Origin: Knoellia aerolata DSM 18566
Lineage (GTDB): Bacteria; Actinomycetota; Actinomycetes; Actinomycetales; Dermatophilaceae
NCBI RefSeq assembly: GCF_000768695.1
Contig: NZ_AVPL01000002.1
Location: forward strand, 146,923-210,922
Direction of reading: 5' to 3'
DNA: 64,000 nt
The notes under the pieces are model-generated. The model searched no databases, was not told the origin of the DNA, and saw nothing but the letters and a program-made list of their open reading frames with translations. A program made the position numbers and the translations under genes. The first letter of the stretch is position 1; every line of letters begins with the position of its first letter. Positions 47,748-56,923 of the stretch are shown one piece after another.

Positions 47748-49808
47748 GTGGCGACGAGCATCTACATCGCGGGTACCCAGGCACGCTCCGGCAAGTCAGC
47801 GGTCGCCGTCGGCCTGCTCGAGCAGCTGAGTCGACGCGCCGGTCGCGTGGGGGTGTTCCGGCCGATCGTGCGCGCAGGGGAGCCCGACGAGCTCGTCCGG
47901 ACGCTGCTGGCGCGGCTGCCCGGCACCCAGTCGGTCGAGCAGGCGTGCGGTGTGACCTACGACGACCTGCACGACGCCCCCGAGCGCGCCATGGGGGCGA
48001 TCGTCGACCGCTTCCACGACGTCGCGCGTGAGCACGACGTCGTCCTCGTCGTGGGCTCGGACTTCACCGACGTCGCGGCCCCGACCGAGTTCTCCGTCAA
48101 CGCGGCGGTGGCCGCCAACCTCGGGTCCCGCCTGCTGCTCGTCATCCCCGCCCACGGACAGGCGCCGTTCGAGGTGGCCACGACGGCGGAGATGGCCGTC
48201 GCCGCGGCCCGGGGGGTCCACGCGCACGTGACCGGCGTGGTCGCCAACCAGGTGGAGCCGACCGTGCTGGCCGAGGTGAGGTCCGCGGTCGCGGAGCGGG
48301 TCGGCGTGCCCGTGCAGGCCCTGCCCGAGACCCCCCTGCTGCGGGCGCCCACCGTCAAGGACCTCATGGACGCCTGCTCCGGCCGGCTCGTGCACGGGGA
48401 CCCCGCGTCGCTGGACCGGGAGTGCATGGGCCTCGTCGTCGCCGCGATGACGATGCCGCACGTCCTCGACCGCCTCATCGAGGGAGGCGTCGTCATCGTG
48501 CCCGGCGACCGCGAGGACGTCGTCATCGGCGTGCTGCTCGCGCACCGGTCCAAGACGTTCCCGAGCCTGTCCGGGATCGTCCTCAACGGCGGCTTCCCGC
48601 TGCCCCCGCAGGTGGAGCGGCTCATCGAGGGGCTCGACGTCGTCCTGCCGGTCATCGCCACCGACGGCGGCACCATGGCCACCGCGAGCAGCCTCGGGGC
48701 GGCGCGCGGGCGCCTCACCCCGGAATCCACCCGCAAGCTCGGCGCCGCCGTCGCCATGGTCGAGCGCGGGCTCGACGCGGAGGCGCTCCTCGGGCCGGTC
48801 GCGACCACGGGTGGCGGGGCCGTCACGCCGCTGATGTTCGAGCACCGCCTCGTCGACGCAGCCCGCGCGTCGCACGCGCACATCGTCCTGCCCGAGGGCG
48901 CCGAGGACCGGATCCTCCTCGCCGCCGACACCGTCCTCGCCCGGGGCATCGCCCGGCTCACCCTCCTCGGTGACGAGGACACCGTGCGCGCCCACGCCGC
49001 CCGGCTCGGGGTGGACATCGCCGCGGCGGAGATCATCGACCCGGCCACCAGCCCCCTGCGAGAAGGCTTCGCGGCCGAGTACGCCGAGATCCGCGCCCAC
49101 AAGGGCGTCACCCTCGACCAGGCGCGTGACCGGGTGATCGACCCGTCGTACTTCGGGACGATGATGGTCCACCAGCGGCTCGCCGACGGGATGGTCTCGG
49201 GCTGCATCACCACCACGGCCCACACGATCCGCCCCGCGCTCGAGATCGTGCGCACCGCACCGGACGTGTCGGTGGTCTCGAGCGTCTTCCTCATGTGCCT
49301 GTCCGACCGCGTCCTCGTCTACGGGGACTGCGCCGTCAACCCCGACCCCACCGCCGAGCAGCTCGCCGACATCGCCATCTCCTCCGCCCGCACGGCGCAG
49401 GGCTTCGGCATCGAGCCGCGGGTGGCGATGCTGTCCTACTCGACGGGGGAGTCGGGGACGGGCGCCGACGTCGAGAAGGTCCGGGCCGCCACGGCGCTCG
49501 TGCACGAGCGGGCGCCCGAGCTGCTCGTCGAGGGACCCATCCAGTACGACGCCGCCGTCGACCCCCACGTCGCCGCGGCCAAGCTCAAGGACAGCCCCGT
49601 GGCCGGGCGGGCCACCGTCCTCGTCTTCCCCGACCTCAACACCGGCAACAACACCTACAAGGCCGTGCAGCGCAGTGCGTCGGCCGTCGCGATCGGTCCG
49701 GTGCTCCAGGGCCTCAACCGACCGGTCAACGACCTGTCGCGCGGCGCCCTGGTCCGCGACATCGTCAACACGGTGGCCATCACCGCGGTCCAGGCCGGCG
49801 CCCGATGA
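47748..49808 (+). CDS. pta: Phosphate acetyltransferase Pta (long form)
   Basis: 686 residues in three parts. An N-terminal BioD-like P-loop domain (YIAGTQARSGKSAVAVGLLEQL), a middle DRTGG-type domain (about 215-325) and the C-terminal PTA domain from about 365 (HIVLPEGAEDRILLAAD, SYFGTMMVHQRLADGMVSGC, SYSTGESGTGADVEKV, FPDLNTGNNTYKAVQR). Converts acetyl-CoA to acetyl phosphate. Stop overlaps ackA. Lying inside the lysine locus, it could turn acetyl-CoA from lysine into ATP through AckA. Confidence 0.95.
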   Translation: MATSIYIAGTQARSGKSAVAVGLLEQLSRRAGRVGVFRPIVRAGEPDELVRTLLARLPGTQSVEQACGVTYDDLHDAPERAMGAIVDRFHDVAREHDVVLVVGSDFTDVAAPTEFSVNAAVAANLGSRLLLVIPAHGQAPFEVATTAEMAVAAARGVHAHVTGVVANQVEPTVLAEVRSAVAERVGVPVQALPETPLLRAPTVKDLMDACSGRLVHGDPASLDRECMGLVVAAMTMPHVLDRLIEGGVVIVPGDREDVVIGVLLAHRSKTFPSLSGIVLNGGFPLPPQVERLIEGLDVVLPVIATDGGTMATASSLGAARGRLTPESTRKLGAAVAMVERGLDAEALLGPVATTGGGAVTPLMFEHRLVDAARASHAHIVLPEGAEDRILLAADTVLARGIARLTLLGDEDTVRAHAARLGVDIAAAEIIDPATSPLREGFAAEYAEIRAHKGVTLDQARDRVIDPSYFGTMMVHQRLADGMVSGCITTTAHTIRPALEIVRTAPDVSVVSSVFLMCLSDRVLVYGDCAVNPDPTAEQLADIAISSARTAQGFGIEPRVAMLSYSTGESGTGADVEKVRAATALVHERAPELLVEGPIQYDAAVDPHVAAAKLKDSPVAGRATVLVFPDLNTGNNTYKAVQRSASAVAIGPVLQGLNRPVNDLSRGALVRDIVNTVAITAVQAGAR

Positions 49809-50995
49809 GCGACCCGAGACCCGTCCTCGTCGTCAACGCGGGGTCGTCCTCGCTCAAGTACCAGGTGCTCGACGCCGACACCGGGATCACCGCGGCGACC
49901 GGCCTCGTCGAGCGGATCGGCGGGCCCGGGCGGCTGCGGCACACGACGCAGGGCGAGAGCCACGAGCAGGACGTCACCTGCCGCGACCACACCGAGGCCC
50001 TCGACGCCGCGCGGGCGGCGCTGCGGGAGCACGGTCCCGACCTCGGCGGGCTGGGGCTCTTCGCCGTCGGGCACCGGGTCGTGCACGGCGGTCCCGACTT
50101 CACCCATCCGGTCGTCATCGACGACGACGTCGTGTCCGCGATCCGCGCGCTCGTCCCGCTGGCGCCGCTGCACAACCCCGGCAACCTCGAGGGCATCCGC
50201 GGTGCGCGGGCGGCCTTCCCGGACGTCCCGCAGGTCGCCGTCTTCGACACGGCGTTCCACCAGACCCTGGCGCCGGAGGCGTACACGTATGCCGTCCCGG
50301 CGCCGTGGCGGGAGCACCACAGGGTCCGCCGCTACGGCTTCCACGGGACCTCCCACCGCTACGTCTCCGGGCGCACGGCCGAGCTCCTCGGGCTCGCCCC
50401 CGAGGAGTGCAACGTCATCGTGCTGCACCTCGGCAACGGGGCCAGTGCCTGTGCGGTGCGCGGCGGCCGCAGCGTCGACACCTCGATGGGCATCTCCCCG
50501 CTCGAGGGGCTCGTCATGGGCACCCGCTCGGGGGACGTCGACCCCGCCCTCGGCGCCTACCTGGGGCGGGTCGCGGGGCTCGACGCGACGGCCTACGACG
50601 AGGCGCTCAACAAGGCGAGTGGCCTCAAGGGGCTCGCCGGTGTCTCCGACCTGCGCGAGGTCGAGGACCGCCGCGCCGCCGGCGACGCCGACGCCATGCT
50701 CGCGTTCGACGTCATGGTGCACCGACTGCGCAAGTACGTCGGGGCGTATGCCGTCCTCCTCGGCCGGGTCGACGCCATCGCGTTCACCGGAGGGATCGGG
50801 GAGAACAGCAGCGCGGTGCGCTCCGCGGTGCTGTCCGGGCTCGAGGTCCTCGGGGTCGAGCTCGATCCCGGGGCGAACGACTGCCGTGGCATCGAGCGGC
50901 GGGTCACGACCGCGCAAAGTCGGGTCGCGGCCTGGGTCGTGCCGACCGACGAGGAGCTCGAGATCGCCCGCGCCTGCCTGGCCCTGCTGGGCTGA
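49805..50995 (+). CDS. ackA: Acetate kinase AckA
   Basis: 396 residues, ASKHA fold: VVNAGSSSLKYQVLD, AVGHRVVHGGPDF (catalytic region), VFDTAFHQT, GFHGTSHRYVS, IVLHLGNGASACAVRGGRSVDTSMG, AFTGGIGENSSAVR. Makes ATP from acetyl phosphate. ATG overlaps the pta stop. Confidence 0.96.
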   Translation: MSDPRPVLVVNAGSSSLKYQVLDADTGITAATGLVERIGGPGRLRHTTQGESHEQDVTCRDHTEALDAARAALREHGPDLGGLGLFAVGHRVVHGGPDFTHPVVIDDDVVSAIRALVPLAPLHNPGNLEGIRGARAAFPDVPQVAVFDTAFHQTLAPEAYTYAVPAPWREHHRVRRYGFHGTSHRYVSGRTAELLGLAPEECNVIVLHLGNGASACAVRGGRSVDTSMGISPLEGLVMGTRSGDVDPALGAYLGRVAGLDATAYDEALNKASGLKGLAGVSDLREVEDRRAAGDADAMLAFDVMVHRLRKYVGAYAVLLGRVDAIAFTGGIGENSSAVRSAVLSGLEVLGVELDPGANDCRGIERRVTTAQSRVAAWVVPTDEELEIARACLALLG

Positions 50996-51063
50996 CCACG
51001 CGGGCAGGCTGTCGATCTTGCGGTCCAGGAGGGTGTTGACCGAAGGATCGGCGGCATCGTTGA

Positions 51064-51069
51064 TACTCT
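51064..51069 (+). promoter_or_regulatory. -10 box of kamDE-kal
   Basis: TACTCT six bases before GTG at 51076, in the 80-bp gap after ackA. Confidence 0.5.
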
Positions 51070-51075
51070 GCCGTC

Positions 51076-52665
51076 GTGTCTCCACGTCCCCGCCCTCTCC
51101 TCGAGCTCGACCGGGCCGATGTCCGGCGCGCTCGCTCGCTCGCCCGCACCGTCGGCAGACCGGTCGTGCGGATCGCCAACCAGCACACGACCGTCTCGGT
51201 CGAGCGAGCGACCCTGCGCCTCGCCGGCCTCGCGGGGGCCGACCACGAACGAGTGCCGTGGGTCAACCACCTCGTCGACGCGGTCCGTGAGGGCGCCGGG
51301 CTCGAGCACGGTGTCACCCTGCCCGTGTGGGACGCCCTGCGTCGGGGCGCCGCTCCCGACCTGCTGACCCTCGCCCAGATGGCGAGCAGCCGCTCGGTCG
51401 ACTTCCGGGTCCCCGAGGGCAAGGACGCCACCGCTGCGGCCAGGCAGTCGCGCACGGCCGTCGCACGCGGCATCCGCACCATCGACGCACAGCGCGCGAC
51501 GCGCGACCGGCTCATCAAGCGCCACGGCGACCCGAAGCAGCGGCCGTGGGTGTACCTCATCGTCGCCACCGGCGACATCTACCACGACATCCCGCAGGCT
51601 CAGGAGGCCGCCCGCGAGGGCGCCGACGTCATCGCGGTCATCCGCTCGACCGGCCAGAGCCTGCTCGACTACGTGCCCGAGGGCGCGACCCGCGAGGGCT
51701 ACGCCGGCACCTACGCCACCCAGGAGAACTTCCGGCTCATGCGGGCCGCTCTCGACGAGACGAGCAAGGAGGTGGGGCGCTACATCCGTCTCACCAACTA
51801 CGCGAGCGGTCTGTGCATGCCCGAGATCGCGGCCCTCGCCGGCCTCGAGCGGCTCGACATGATGCTCAACGACTCGATGTACGGCATCCTCTTTCGCGAC
51901 ATCAACCCCATCCGCACCTTCGTCGACCAGCGGTTCAGCCGACAGGTCCACGCGCGCGCCGGGATCATCATCAACACCGGCGAGGACAACTACCTCACGA
52001 CGAGCGACGCGGTCGAGGCCGCGCACACGGTGACGGTGAGCCAGCTCCTCAACGAGTACTTCGCCAAGGAGGCCGGGCTCGAGGACTGGCAGCTCGGCCT
52101 GGGCCACGCCTTCGAGATCAACCCCGACCTGCCCGACAGCTTCCGGATGGAGCTCGCGCACGCCCTGCTCGCCCGCACGCTCTTCCCCGACGCCCCGCTG
52201 AAGTGGATGCCGCCCACGAAGCACATGACCGGCGACGTCTTCCGGGGCAACCTCCTCGACGGCTTCTTCAACCTCGCCGGCGCCCTCACCGGGCAGAGCA
52301 TCCTGCTCGTCGGCATGATGACCGAGGCGGTCGTCACGCCCTGGATCTCGGACCGCGACATCGCCCTCCAGAACGTCCGCTACGTGCTGGGCGCCGCCGG
52401 CGGCCTCACCGAGGACTTCCACCCGCCGCGGGACGGGTTCATCCAGACCCGGGCCCGACAGGTGCTGTCCGAGGCGATCGACCTGCTCCAGGAGATCAAC
52501 GACGAGCCGGGCAAGGCACCGTTGCTCGAGGCCATCGCTGACGGCACCTTCGGTGAGATGAAGCGTCCGGCGACGGCGGGCAAGGGCCTCGACGGGGTCG
52601 TCGTCCGCGCGGCCGGCTACGACAACCCGGCCATCACCCTCCTCGAGAACGGCCAAACCCGATGA
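51076..52665 (+). CDS. kamD: Beta-lysine 5,6-aminomutase alpha subunit KamD
   Basis: 529 residues. The family-typical segments VYLIVATGDIYHDIPQAQEAAREGADVIAVIRSTGQSLLDYVPEGAT, NYASGLCMPEIA, DSMYGILFRDIN and MPPTKHMTGDVFRGNL are all present (parts shown). Binds PLP and adenosylcobalamin at the interface with KamE and moves the amino group of beta-lysine from C6 to C5. About 10-15 residues longer than clostridial forms. The stop overlaps kamE (ATGA). Confidence 0.94.
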   Translation: MSPRPRPLLELDRADVRRARSLARTVGRPVVRIANQHTTVSVERATLRLAGLAGADHERVPWVNHLVDAVREGAGLEHGVTLPVWDALRRGAAPDLLTLAQMASSRSVDFRVPEGKDATAAARQSRTAVARGIRTIDAQRATRDRLIKRHGDPKQRPWVYLIVATGDIYHDIPQAQEAAREGADVIAVIRSTGQSLLDYVPEGATREGYAGTYATQENFRLMRAALDETSKEVGRYIRLTNYASGLCMPEIAALAGLERLDMMLNDSMYGILFRDINPIRTFVDQRFSRQVHARAGIIINTGEDNYLTTSDAVEAAHTVTVSQLLNEYFAKEAGLEDWQLGLGHAFEINPDLPDSFRMELAHALLARTLFPDAPLKWMPPTKHMTGDVFRGNLLDGFFNLAGALTGQSILLVGMMTEAVVTPWISDRDIALQNVRYVLGAAGGLTEDFHPPRDGFIQTRARQVLSEAIDLLQEINDEPGKAPLLEAIADGTFGEMKRPATAGKGLDGVVVRAAGYDNPAITLLENGQTR

Positions 52666-53459
52666 GCCGGGCGACGAGCCAGCCGACGAGCCCCGACGAC
52701 GTGACTGCCCTCCCGCGGGTCATCCGTCCCTACGGTGACCAGACCGGCGACGGGATGGTCCAGGTCTCCTTCACGCTCCCCATGCCGAACGGCAAGCGGG
52801 CCGAGGGTGCCGCCCTCCAGCTCGCCGGGAAGATGGGCATCGAGCCGGCGATCGTCGTGCACCACAAGTCCATCGGGGACGGGTTCACGTTCTTCGTCGT
52901 CTACGGCTCGGTGAAGCACCTCGTCGAGCCCGGCCTCGTGGAGGTCGTCGAGCGCGAGTTCCCGCTCCTCTCCGGCAAGGAGATCAACGCCGCCATCAAG
53001 CGCCGGCTGCACCGCAAGCTCGTCGTCGTCGGCGCGTGCATCGGCACCGACGCGCACACCGTCGGCATCGACGCGATCCTCAACATCAAGGGGTTCGCCG
53101 GCGAGAAGGGCCTCGAGTACTACCGGGAGATCAGGGTCGTCAACCTCGGCGCGCAGGTCCTCGTGCCCGACCTCGTCGAGCGGGCGCGCGAGGAGAAGGC
53201 CGACGCGGTCCTCGTCAGCCAGGTCGTCACCCAGCGCGACGCGCACATCCACAACACCCAGGCGATGTCGGCCGCGTTCCGGGAGGCCTTCCCCGCCGGC
53301 GAGGTGCCGCTCCTCGTCGTCGGCGGGCCGCGCTTCGAGGAGGGCTCGCAGGACGCCCTCGGGGTGGACCGCATCTTCGGCCGAGGCACCACCCCCGGTG
53401 AGGTCGCGAGCTACCTCGTCCACGCCCTCGTGCCGCGGCACGACCAGGCCCAGGCTTAG
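52662..53459 (+). CDS. kamE: Beta-lysine 5,6-aminomutase beta subunit KamE
   Basis: 265 residues. The cobalamin site is GACIGTDAHTVG (DxHxxG, Asp130-Gly135, lower-ligand His132). Lys143 in NIKGFAG matches the lysine that forms a Schiff base with PLP in the clostridial enzyme. An N-terminal dimerisation domain precedes. Requires adenosylcobalamin, so it depends on cobalt or B12 supply. kal follows after 11 bases. Confidence 0.94.
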   Translation: MSRATSQPTSPDDVTALPRVIRPYGDQTGDGMVQVSFTLPMPNGKRAEGAALQLAGKMGIEPAIVVHHKSIGDGFTFFVVYGSVKHLVEPGLVEVVEREFPLLSGKEINAAIKRRLHRKLVVVGACIGTDAHTVGIDAILNIKGFAGEKGLEYYREIRVVNLGAQVLVPDLVERAREEKADAVLVSQVVTQRDAHIHNTQAMSAAFREAFPAGEVPLLVVGGPRFEEGSQDALGVDRIFGRGTTPGEVASYLVHALVPRHDQAQA

Positions 53460-53470
53460 AGCAAGGGAGC

Positions 53471-53875
53471 ATGAGCACCATGACCGGACGCGACGACCCC
53501 ACGGGCACGACGGTGCTGCACCGCCGCTACGTGCCGTACACCCACGCCCACTACGCGGGCAACCTCGTCGACGGGGCGTACTCGCTCGCGGCCTTCGGCG
53601 ACGTCGCCACCGAGATGTGCATCGTCACCGACGGCGACGAGGGCCTGTTCGCCTCCTACAGCGACGTCCAGTTCCTCGCCCCCGTCCGGGCGGGTGACTG
53701 CATCGAGATCGAGGCCACGCTCGTGCGCGTCGGCACCCGCAGCCGCGAGATGGAGTTCGCGGTCCGCGTCGTGGCCCGCGGCACCCCGGAGCGCGGCGAG
53801 TCCGCCGCCGACGTCCTCGACCCACCGGTCGTCGCGACGACGGCCCGCGGTGTCGTGGTGGTGCCGGCGCGCTGA
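53471..53875 (+). CDS. kal: 3-aminobutyryl-CoA ammonia-lyase Kal
   Basis: 134 residues, single hot-dog fold: RRYVPYTHAHYAGNLVDGAY, FGDVATEMCI, SYSDVQFLAPVRAGDCIEIEA, SREMEFAVRVV. The YTHAHYAGNLVDGA start is typical of Kal. Removes ammonia from L-3-aminobutyryl-CoA to give crotonyl-CoA. RBS AAGGGAG is very close to this ATG. The in-frame ATG at 53480 may be the true start. Confidence 0.88.
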   Translation: MSTMTGRDDPTGTTVLHRRYVPYTHAHYAGNLVDGAYSLAAFGDVATEMCIVTDGDEGLFASYSDVQFLAPVRAGDCIEIEATLVRVGTRSREMEFAVRVVARGTPERGESAADVLDPPVVATTARGVVVVPAR

Positions 53876-53886
53876 GGCCGGTGACC

Positions 53887-53892
53887 TACGGT
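53887..53892 (+). promoter_or_regulatory. -10 box of lnt
   Basis: TACGGT six bases before GTG at 53899. This argues against the in-frame GTG at 53881, which would put the box inside the coding region. Confidence 0.45.
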
Positions 53893-53898
53893 GGCTCC

Positions 53899-55533
53899 GT
53901 GCCACCCCAGATCCCGCATGCCGGCCCACGCACGGGTCCCACGCTCCGCGTGGGCGGGTGGGTCCCGCGCGCCGTGGGTGCCGTCGTCGCCGGTCTGCTC
54001 CTGTGGCTCGCGTTCCCCGAGCACGACCTCTGGTGGCTCGCCCCGGTCGCCGTCGCGCTCCTGGCCGCCGTGACGCTCGACGTCGGGGGTCGCCGCGGTT
54101 TCGCCCTCGGCATGCTCGCCGGCTGGGCCTTCTTCGTGCCGGTCCTGTCGTGGTCGGGCGTCTACGTCGGGAAGCTCCCGTGGTTCGCCCTGGCCACCCT
54201 GCAGGCGCTCTACGTCGCGCTGATGTGCGCCGTGGTCGGCTTCGTCGGCCGGTGCCTTCGCCCGCGGTGGGGTGACTCGACGTATGCCGTGGTCCCGCTC
54301 GCGTGGGTGGTCCAGGAGCTCGCACGCGGGACGACGCCGTTCGGCGGGTTCCCCTGGGCCCGGCTCGCGTTCAGCCAGGCCGACAGCCCGCTGGCCAACG
54401 TCGCCCAGTGGCTCGGGGCACCGGGGGTGACCTTCGCCGTCGCCGTCGTCGGGACCGCGCTCCTCGCGGGCGTCGCCTCGGCACGGCGCCACCCCCGCAC
54501 CGCCGGGGTGGCGCTCGCGGGTGGGGCGGCCGTCCTCGTCCTCTCCGGGCTGGCGACCCCGCAGGTCACCGGACGCCAGGTCACGGTGGGCCTCGTGCAG
54601 GGCAACGTCCCCCGCGCGGGCCTCGACTTCAACGCCGAGCGCCGGGCGGTGCTCGACAACCACGTGCGCGGCACCGAGCTCATCGGCGAGCGCCTCGCGA
54701 CGGACCCCCCGGAGAACCTCCCCGCCCCGCTCAGCCTCGTCGTCTGGCCCGAGAACTCCTCCGACATCGACCCGATCCGCAACGCCGACGCCGCCGCCCA
54801 GGTCCAGCGAGCCGTCACCGCAGTCGGCGTCCCGGTCATCGTGGGCGCGGTGCTCCAGGAGCCGGACCCCGACCTGTCCAACGCCTCGCTGCTCTACCGG
54901 CCCGGGGGAGCCGAGCCCGAGCGCTACGTCAAGAACCACCCCGTGCCGTTCGCCGAGTACATCCCCTACCGCTCGTTCTTCCGGACCTTCAGCGACAAGG
55001 TCGACCTCGTCACCCGCGACTTCGTCAGCGGCGAGGGGCTGGGAGCGTTCCGCATCGATGCCACGTCGGGCGCCTACTGGGCCCTGCCGACCATCTGCTT
55101 CGAGGTCGCCTACGACGGGCTGATGCGTGACTCGGTCACCCAGCCGGGCAAGGAGGCCGGGCTCATCCTCGTCCAGACCAACAACGCCACCTTCGGCTAC
55201 ACCGCCGAGTCCGAGCAGCAGTTCGCGATCTCGCGGATCCGCGCCATCGAGCACGGTCGCTCGGTGGCGCACGTGTCCACCGTCGGCGTCTCGGGCTTCG
55301 TCGCCCCCGACGGCTCGGTCACCGGCAAGACCGGCCTCTTCACCGCCGAGCAGCCGGTCGCCCCGGTGACGATCCGGACCGAGCGCACCCTGTCGGACCG
55401 GCTCGGCGTCTGGCCGGAGTGGGTCGCCGTGGCGGCGCTCGTCCTGCTGGTCGGCGGCGCGGGGGTCGCGAGGCGAGGCGTTAGGGTCGGACGACCCGAT
55501 CCGGAGCGACCCACGAAGGACCACGTTGACTGA
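53899..55533 (+). CDS. lnt: Apolipoprotein N-acyltransferase Lnt
   Basis: About 544 residues. N-terminal block of about six helices, then a nitrilase-like domain with catalytic Glu and the partners in LVVWPENSSD, the Lys in VKNHPVPFAEYIPYR and the Cys in LPTICFEVAY. A last C-terminal helix follows. Adds the third acyl chain to lipoproteins. Forms a pair with the mannosyltransferase downstream. In M. tuberculosis these two activities are fused in Ppm1. Here they are separate but overlapping genes. Confidence 0.93.
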   Translation: MPPQIPHAGPRTGPTLRVGGWVPRAVGAVVAGLLLWLAFPEHDLWWLAPVAVALLAAVTLDVGGRRGFALGMLAGWAFFVPVLSWSGVYVGKLPWFALATLQALYVALMCAVVGFVGRCLRPRWGDSTYAVVPLAWVVQELARGTTPFGGFPWARLAFSQADSPLANVAQWLGAPGVTFAVAVVGTALLAGVASARRHPRTAGVALAGGAAVLVLSGLATPQVTGRQVTVGLVQGNVPRAGLDFNAERRAVLDNHVRGTELIGERLATDPPENLPAPLSLVVWPENSSDIDPIRNADAAAQVQRAVTAVGVPVIVGAVLQEPDPDLSNASLLYRPGGAEPERYVKNHPVPFAEYIPYRSFFRTFSDKVDLVTRDFVSGEGLGAFRIDATSGAYWALPTICFEVAYDGLMRDSVTQPGKEAGLILVQTNNATFGYTAESEQQFAISRIRAIEHGRSVAHVSTVGVSGFVAPDGSVTGKTGLFTAEQPVAPVTIRTERTLSDRLGVWPEWVAVAALVLLVGGAGVARRGVRVGRPDPERPTKDHVD

Positions 55534-56299
55534 GCGTCCCAGCCTCGACCGCGTTGTCGTGCTCATCCCCACCTACAACGAGCGCGAGAACCTGCCGGCA
55601 ATCGTCGAGCGGGTGCGCCGCGAGGTCCCCGAGGTCGACGTCTGCGTCCTCGACGACAACTCTCCGGACGGCACCGGCGAGGTCGCCGACGCGCTGGCCC
55701 ACGACGACGGACAGGTCCACGTCATCCACCGCGCCGGGAAGCAGGGTCTCGGCGCGGCATACCTCCACGGGTTCGCGTGGGCGCTCGAGCAGGGCTACGA
55801 CGCGGTCGTCGAGATGGACGCCGACGGGTCCCACCGGCCCGAGGACCTCCGGCGCCTGCTCGCGGCCGCCCGGGACGCCGACCTCGTCATCGGCTCGCGC
55901 TGGGTGCCGGGCGGCAGGGTCGTCAACTGGCCCACCCACCGCAAGGTGCTCAGTGTGGGCGGCAACATCTACACGCGGGTGCTGCTCGGCATGGACGTCA
56001 GCGACGCCACCGCGGGCTACCGGGTCTACCGGGCCTCGGCCCTGCGCGGGCTCGACCTCGCCAGCGTCGAGTCCGCGGGGTACTGCTTCCAGGTCGACCT
56101 CACCCGACGGGCCGTCGCCGCGGGCCTCGAGGTCGTCGAGGTGCCGATCACCTTCGTCGAGCGCGTGATCGGCGACTCCAAGATGGACCAGAGCATCGTG
56201 CGCGAGTCGCTGGGGCGGATCACCGTCTGGGGAGTCCAGCGGCGCGCTGAGCAGGTGAGGGAACGGCTCGGCGGCCGCGGGCGTTGGCACCAGTTGTGA
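55526..56299 (+). CDS. Polyprenol monophosphomannose synthase (Dpm1/Ppm1 catalytic domain)
   Basis: 257 residues, GT2 fold: VVLIPTYNERENLPAIVERV, VLDDNSPDGTGEVAD, EMDADGSHRPEDL (metal-binding D-D), VIGSRWVPGG, TAGYRVYRASAL. Transfers mannose from GDP-mannose to polyprenyl phosphate, a donor for lipoglycans and protein mannosylation. TTG start overlaps the lnt stop. A TAGGGT at 55482 inside lnt may give extra transcription. The start is not certain. Confidence 0.93.
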   Translation: MTERPSLDRVVVLIPTYNERENLPAIVERVRREVPEVDVCVLDDNSPDGTGEVADALAHDDGQVHVIHRAGKQGLGAAYLHGFAWALEQGYDAVVEMDADGSHRPEDLRRLLAAARDADLVIGSRWVPGGRVVNWPTHRKVLSVGGNIYTRVLLGMDVSDATAGYRVYRASALRGLDLASVESAGYCFQVDLTRRAVAAGLEVVEVPITFVERVIGDSKMDQSIVRESLGRITVWGVQRRAEQVRERLGGRGRWHQL

Positions 56300-56817
56300 C
56301 GCACCCGATCGGCTCCACCCCCTACGCGCGTCGTCGGCGTCGGCCGCGCTGGCTGACCTTCGTGCTCATCGGGCTCGTGGCCGCACCGATCATCGAGATC
56401 GCCGTGCTCGTCGCCGTGGGCCGCACCATCGGCGTGGGATGGACCCTCCTCGCGCTCCTGCTCCTCACCGTGCTCGGCACCTGGCTGATGCGGCGTGAGG
56501 GCTCCCGCACGTGGAAGGCCCTGCGCGAGGCGTCACGCACCGGGCGCATGCCGAGCCGGGAGATCGCCGACGGCGCCCTCGTCCTCATCGGTGGCGCGTT
56601 CCTGCTCCTGCCCGGGTTCGTCAGTGACGTCATCGGGCTGTTCTTCGTGCTGCCGTTCACCCGGGTCTTCGCGCGCCGCCTCCTCGAGGCGTTCGTCGCG
56701 AGCCGGGTCCTCGTGCGGATGCCGTTCCCCTCCGGCGGTCCGGGTGGACCCGGCGGGCCTCGCGGGCCGGGGGAGTCCGGCCCCCAGGGCACGATCCGCG
56801 GCGAGGTCGTCGACTAG
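56296..56817 (+). CDS. fxsA: FxsA-family membrane protein
   Basis: 173 residues. Two to four helices: RWLTFVLIGLVAAPIIEIAVLVAVG, WTLLALLLLTVLGTWLMRREG, LVLIGGAFLLLPGFVSDVIGL. The last holds the family's LPGFVSDVIG. C-terminal Gly/Pro-rich tail. Related to E. coli FxsA, which blocks phage T7 exclusion. The native role is unclear. GTG overlaps the upstream stop (GTGA). Confidence 0.9.
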   Translation: MTHPIGSTPYARRRRRPRWLTFVLIGLVAAPIIEIAVLVAVGRTIGVGWTLLALLLLTVLGTWLMRREGSRTWKALREASRTGRMPSREIADGALVLIGGAFLLLPGFVSDVIGLFFVLPFTRVFARRLLEAFVASRVLVRMPFPSGGPGGPGGPRGPGESGPQGTIRGEVVD

Positions 56818-56912
56818 CACGACCGGAACGGCCGTCGGCCGCGACGAGCCCGCGCAGCGGAGGGGGTCCGATGTCCTCCTTTTGGGTGACTCCTGAGCCC
56901 CGACGGCCGCCC

Positions 56913-56918
56913 TACCGT
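56913..56918 (+). promoter_or_regulatory. -10 box of histidine kinase gene
   Basis: TACCGT five bases before GTG at 56924. Confidence 0.4.
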
Positions 56919-56923
56919 GAGGT

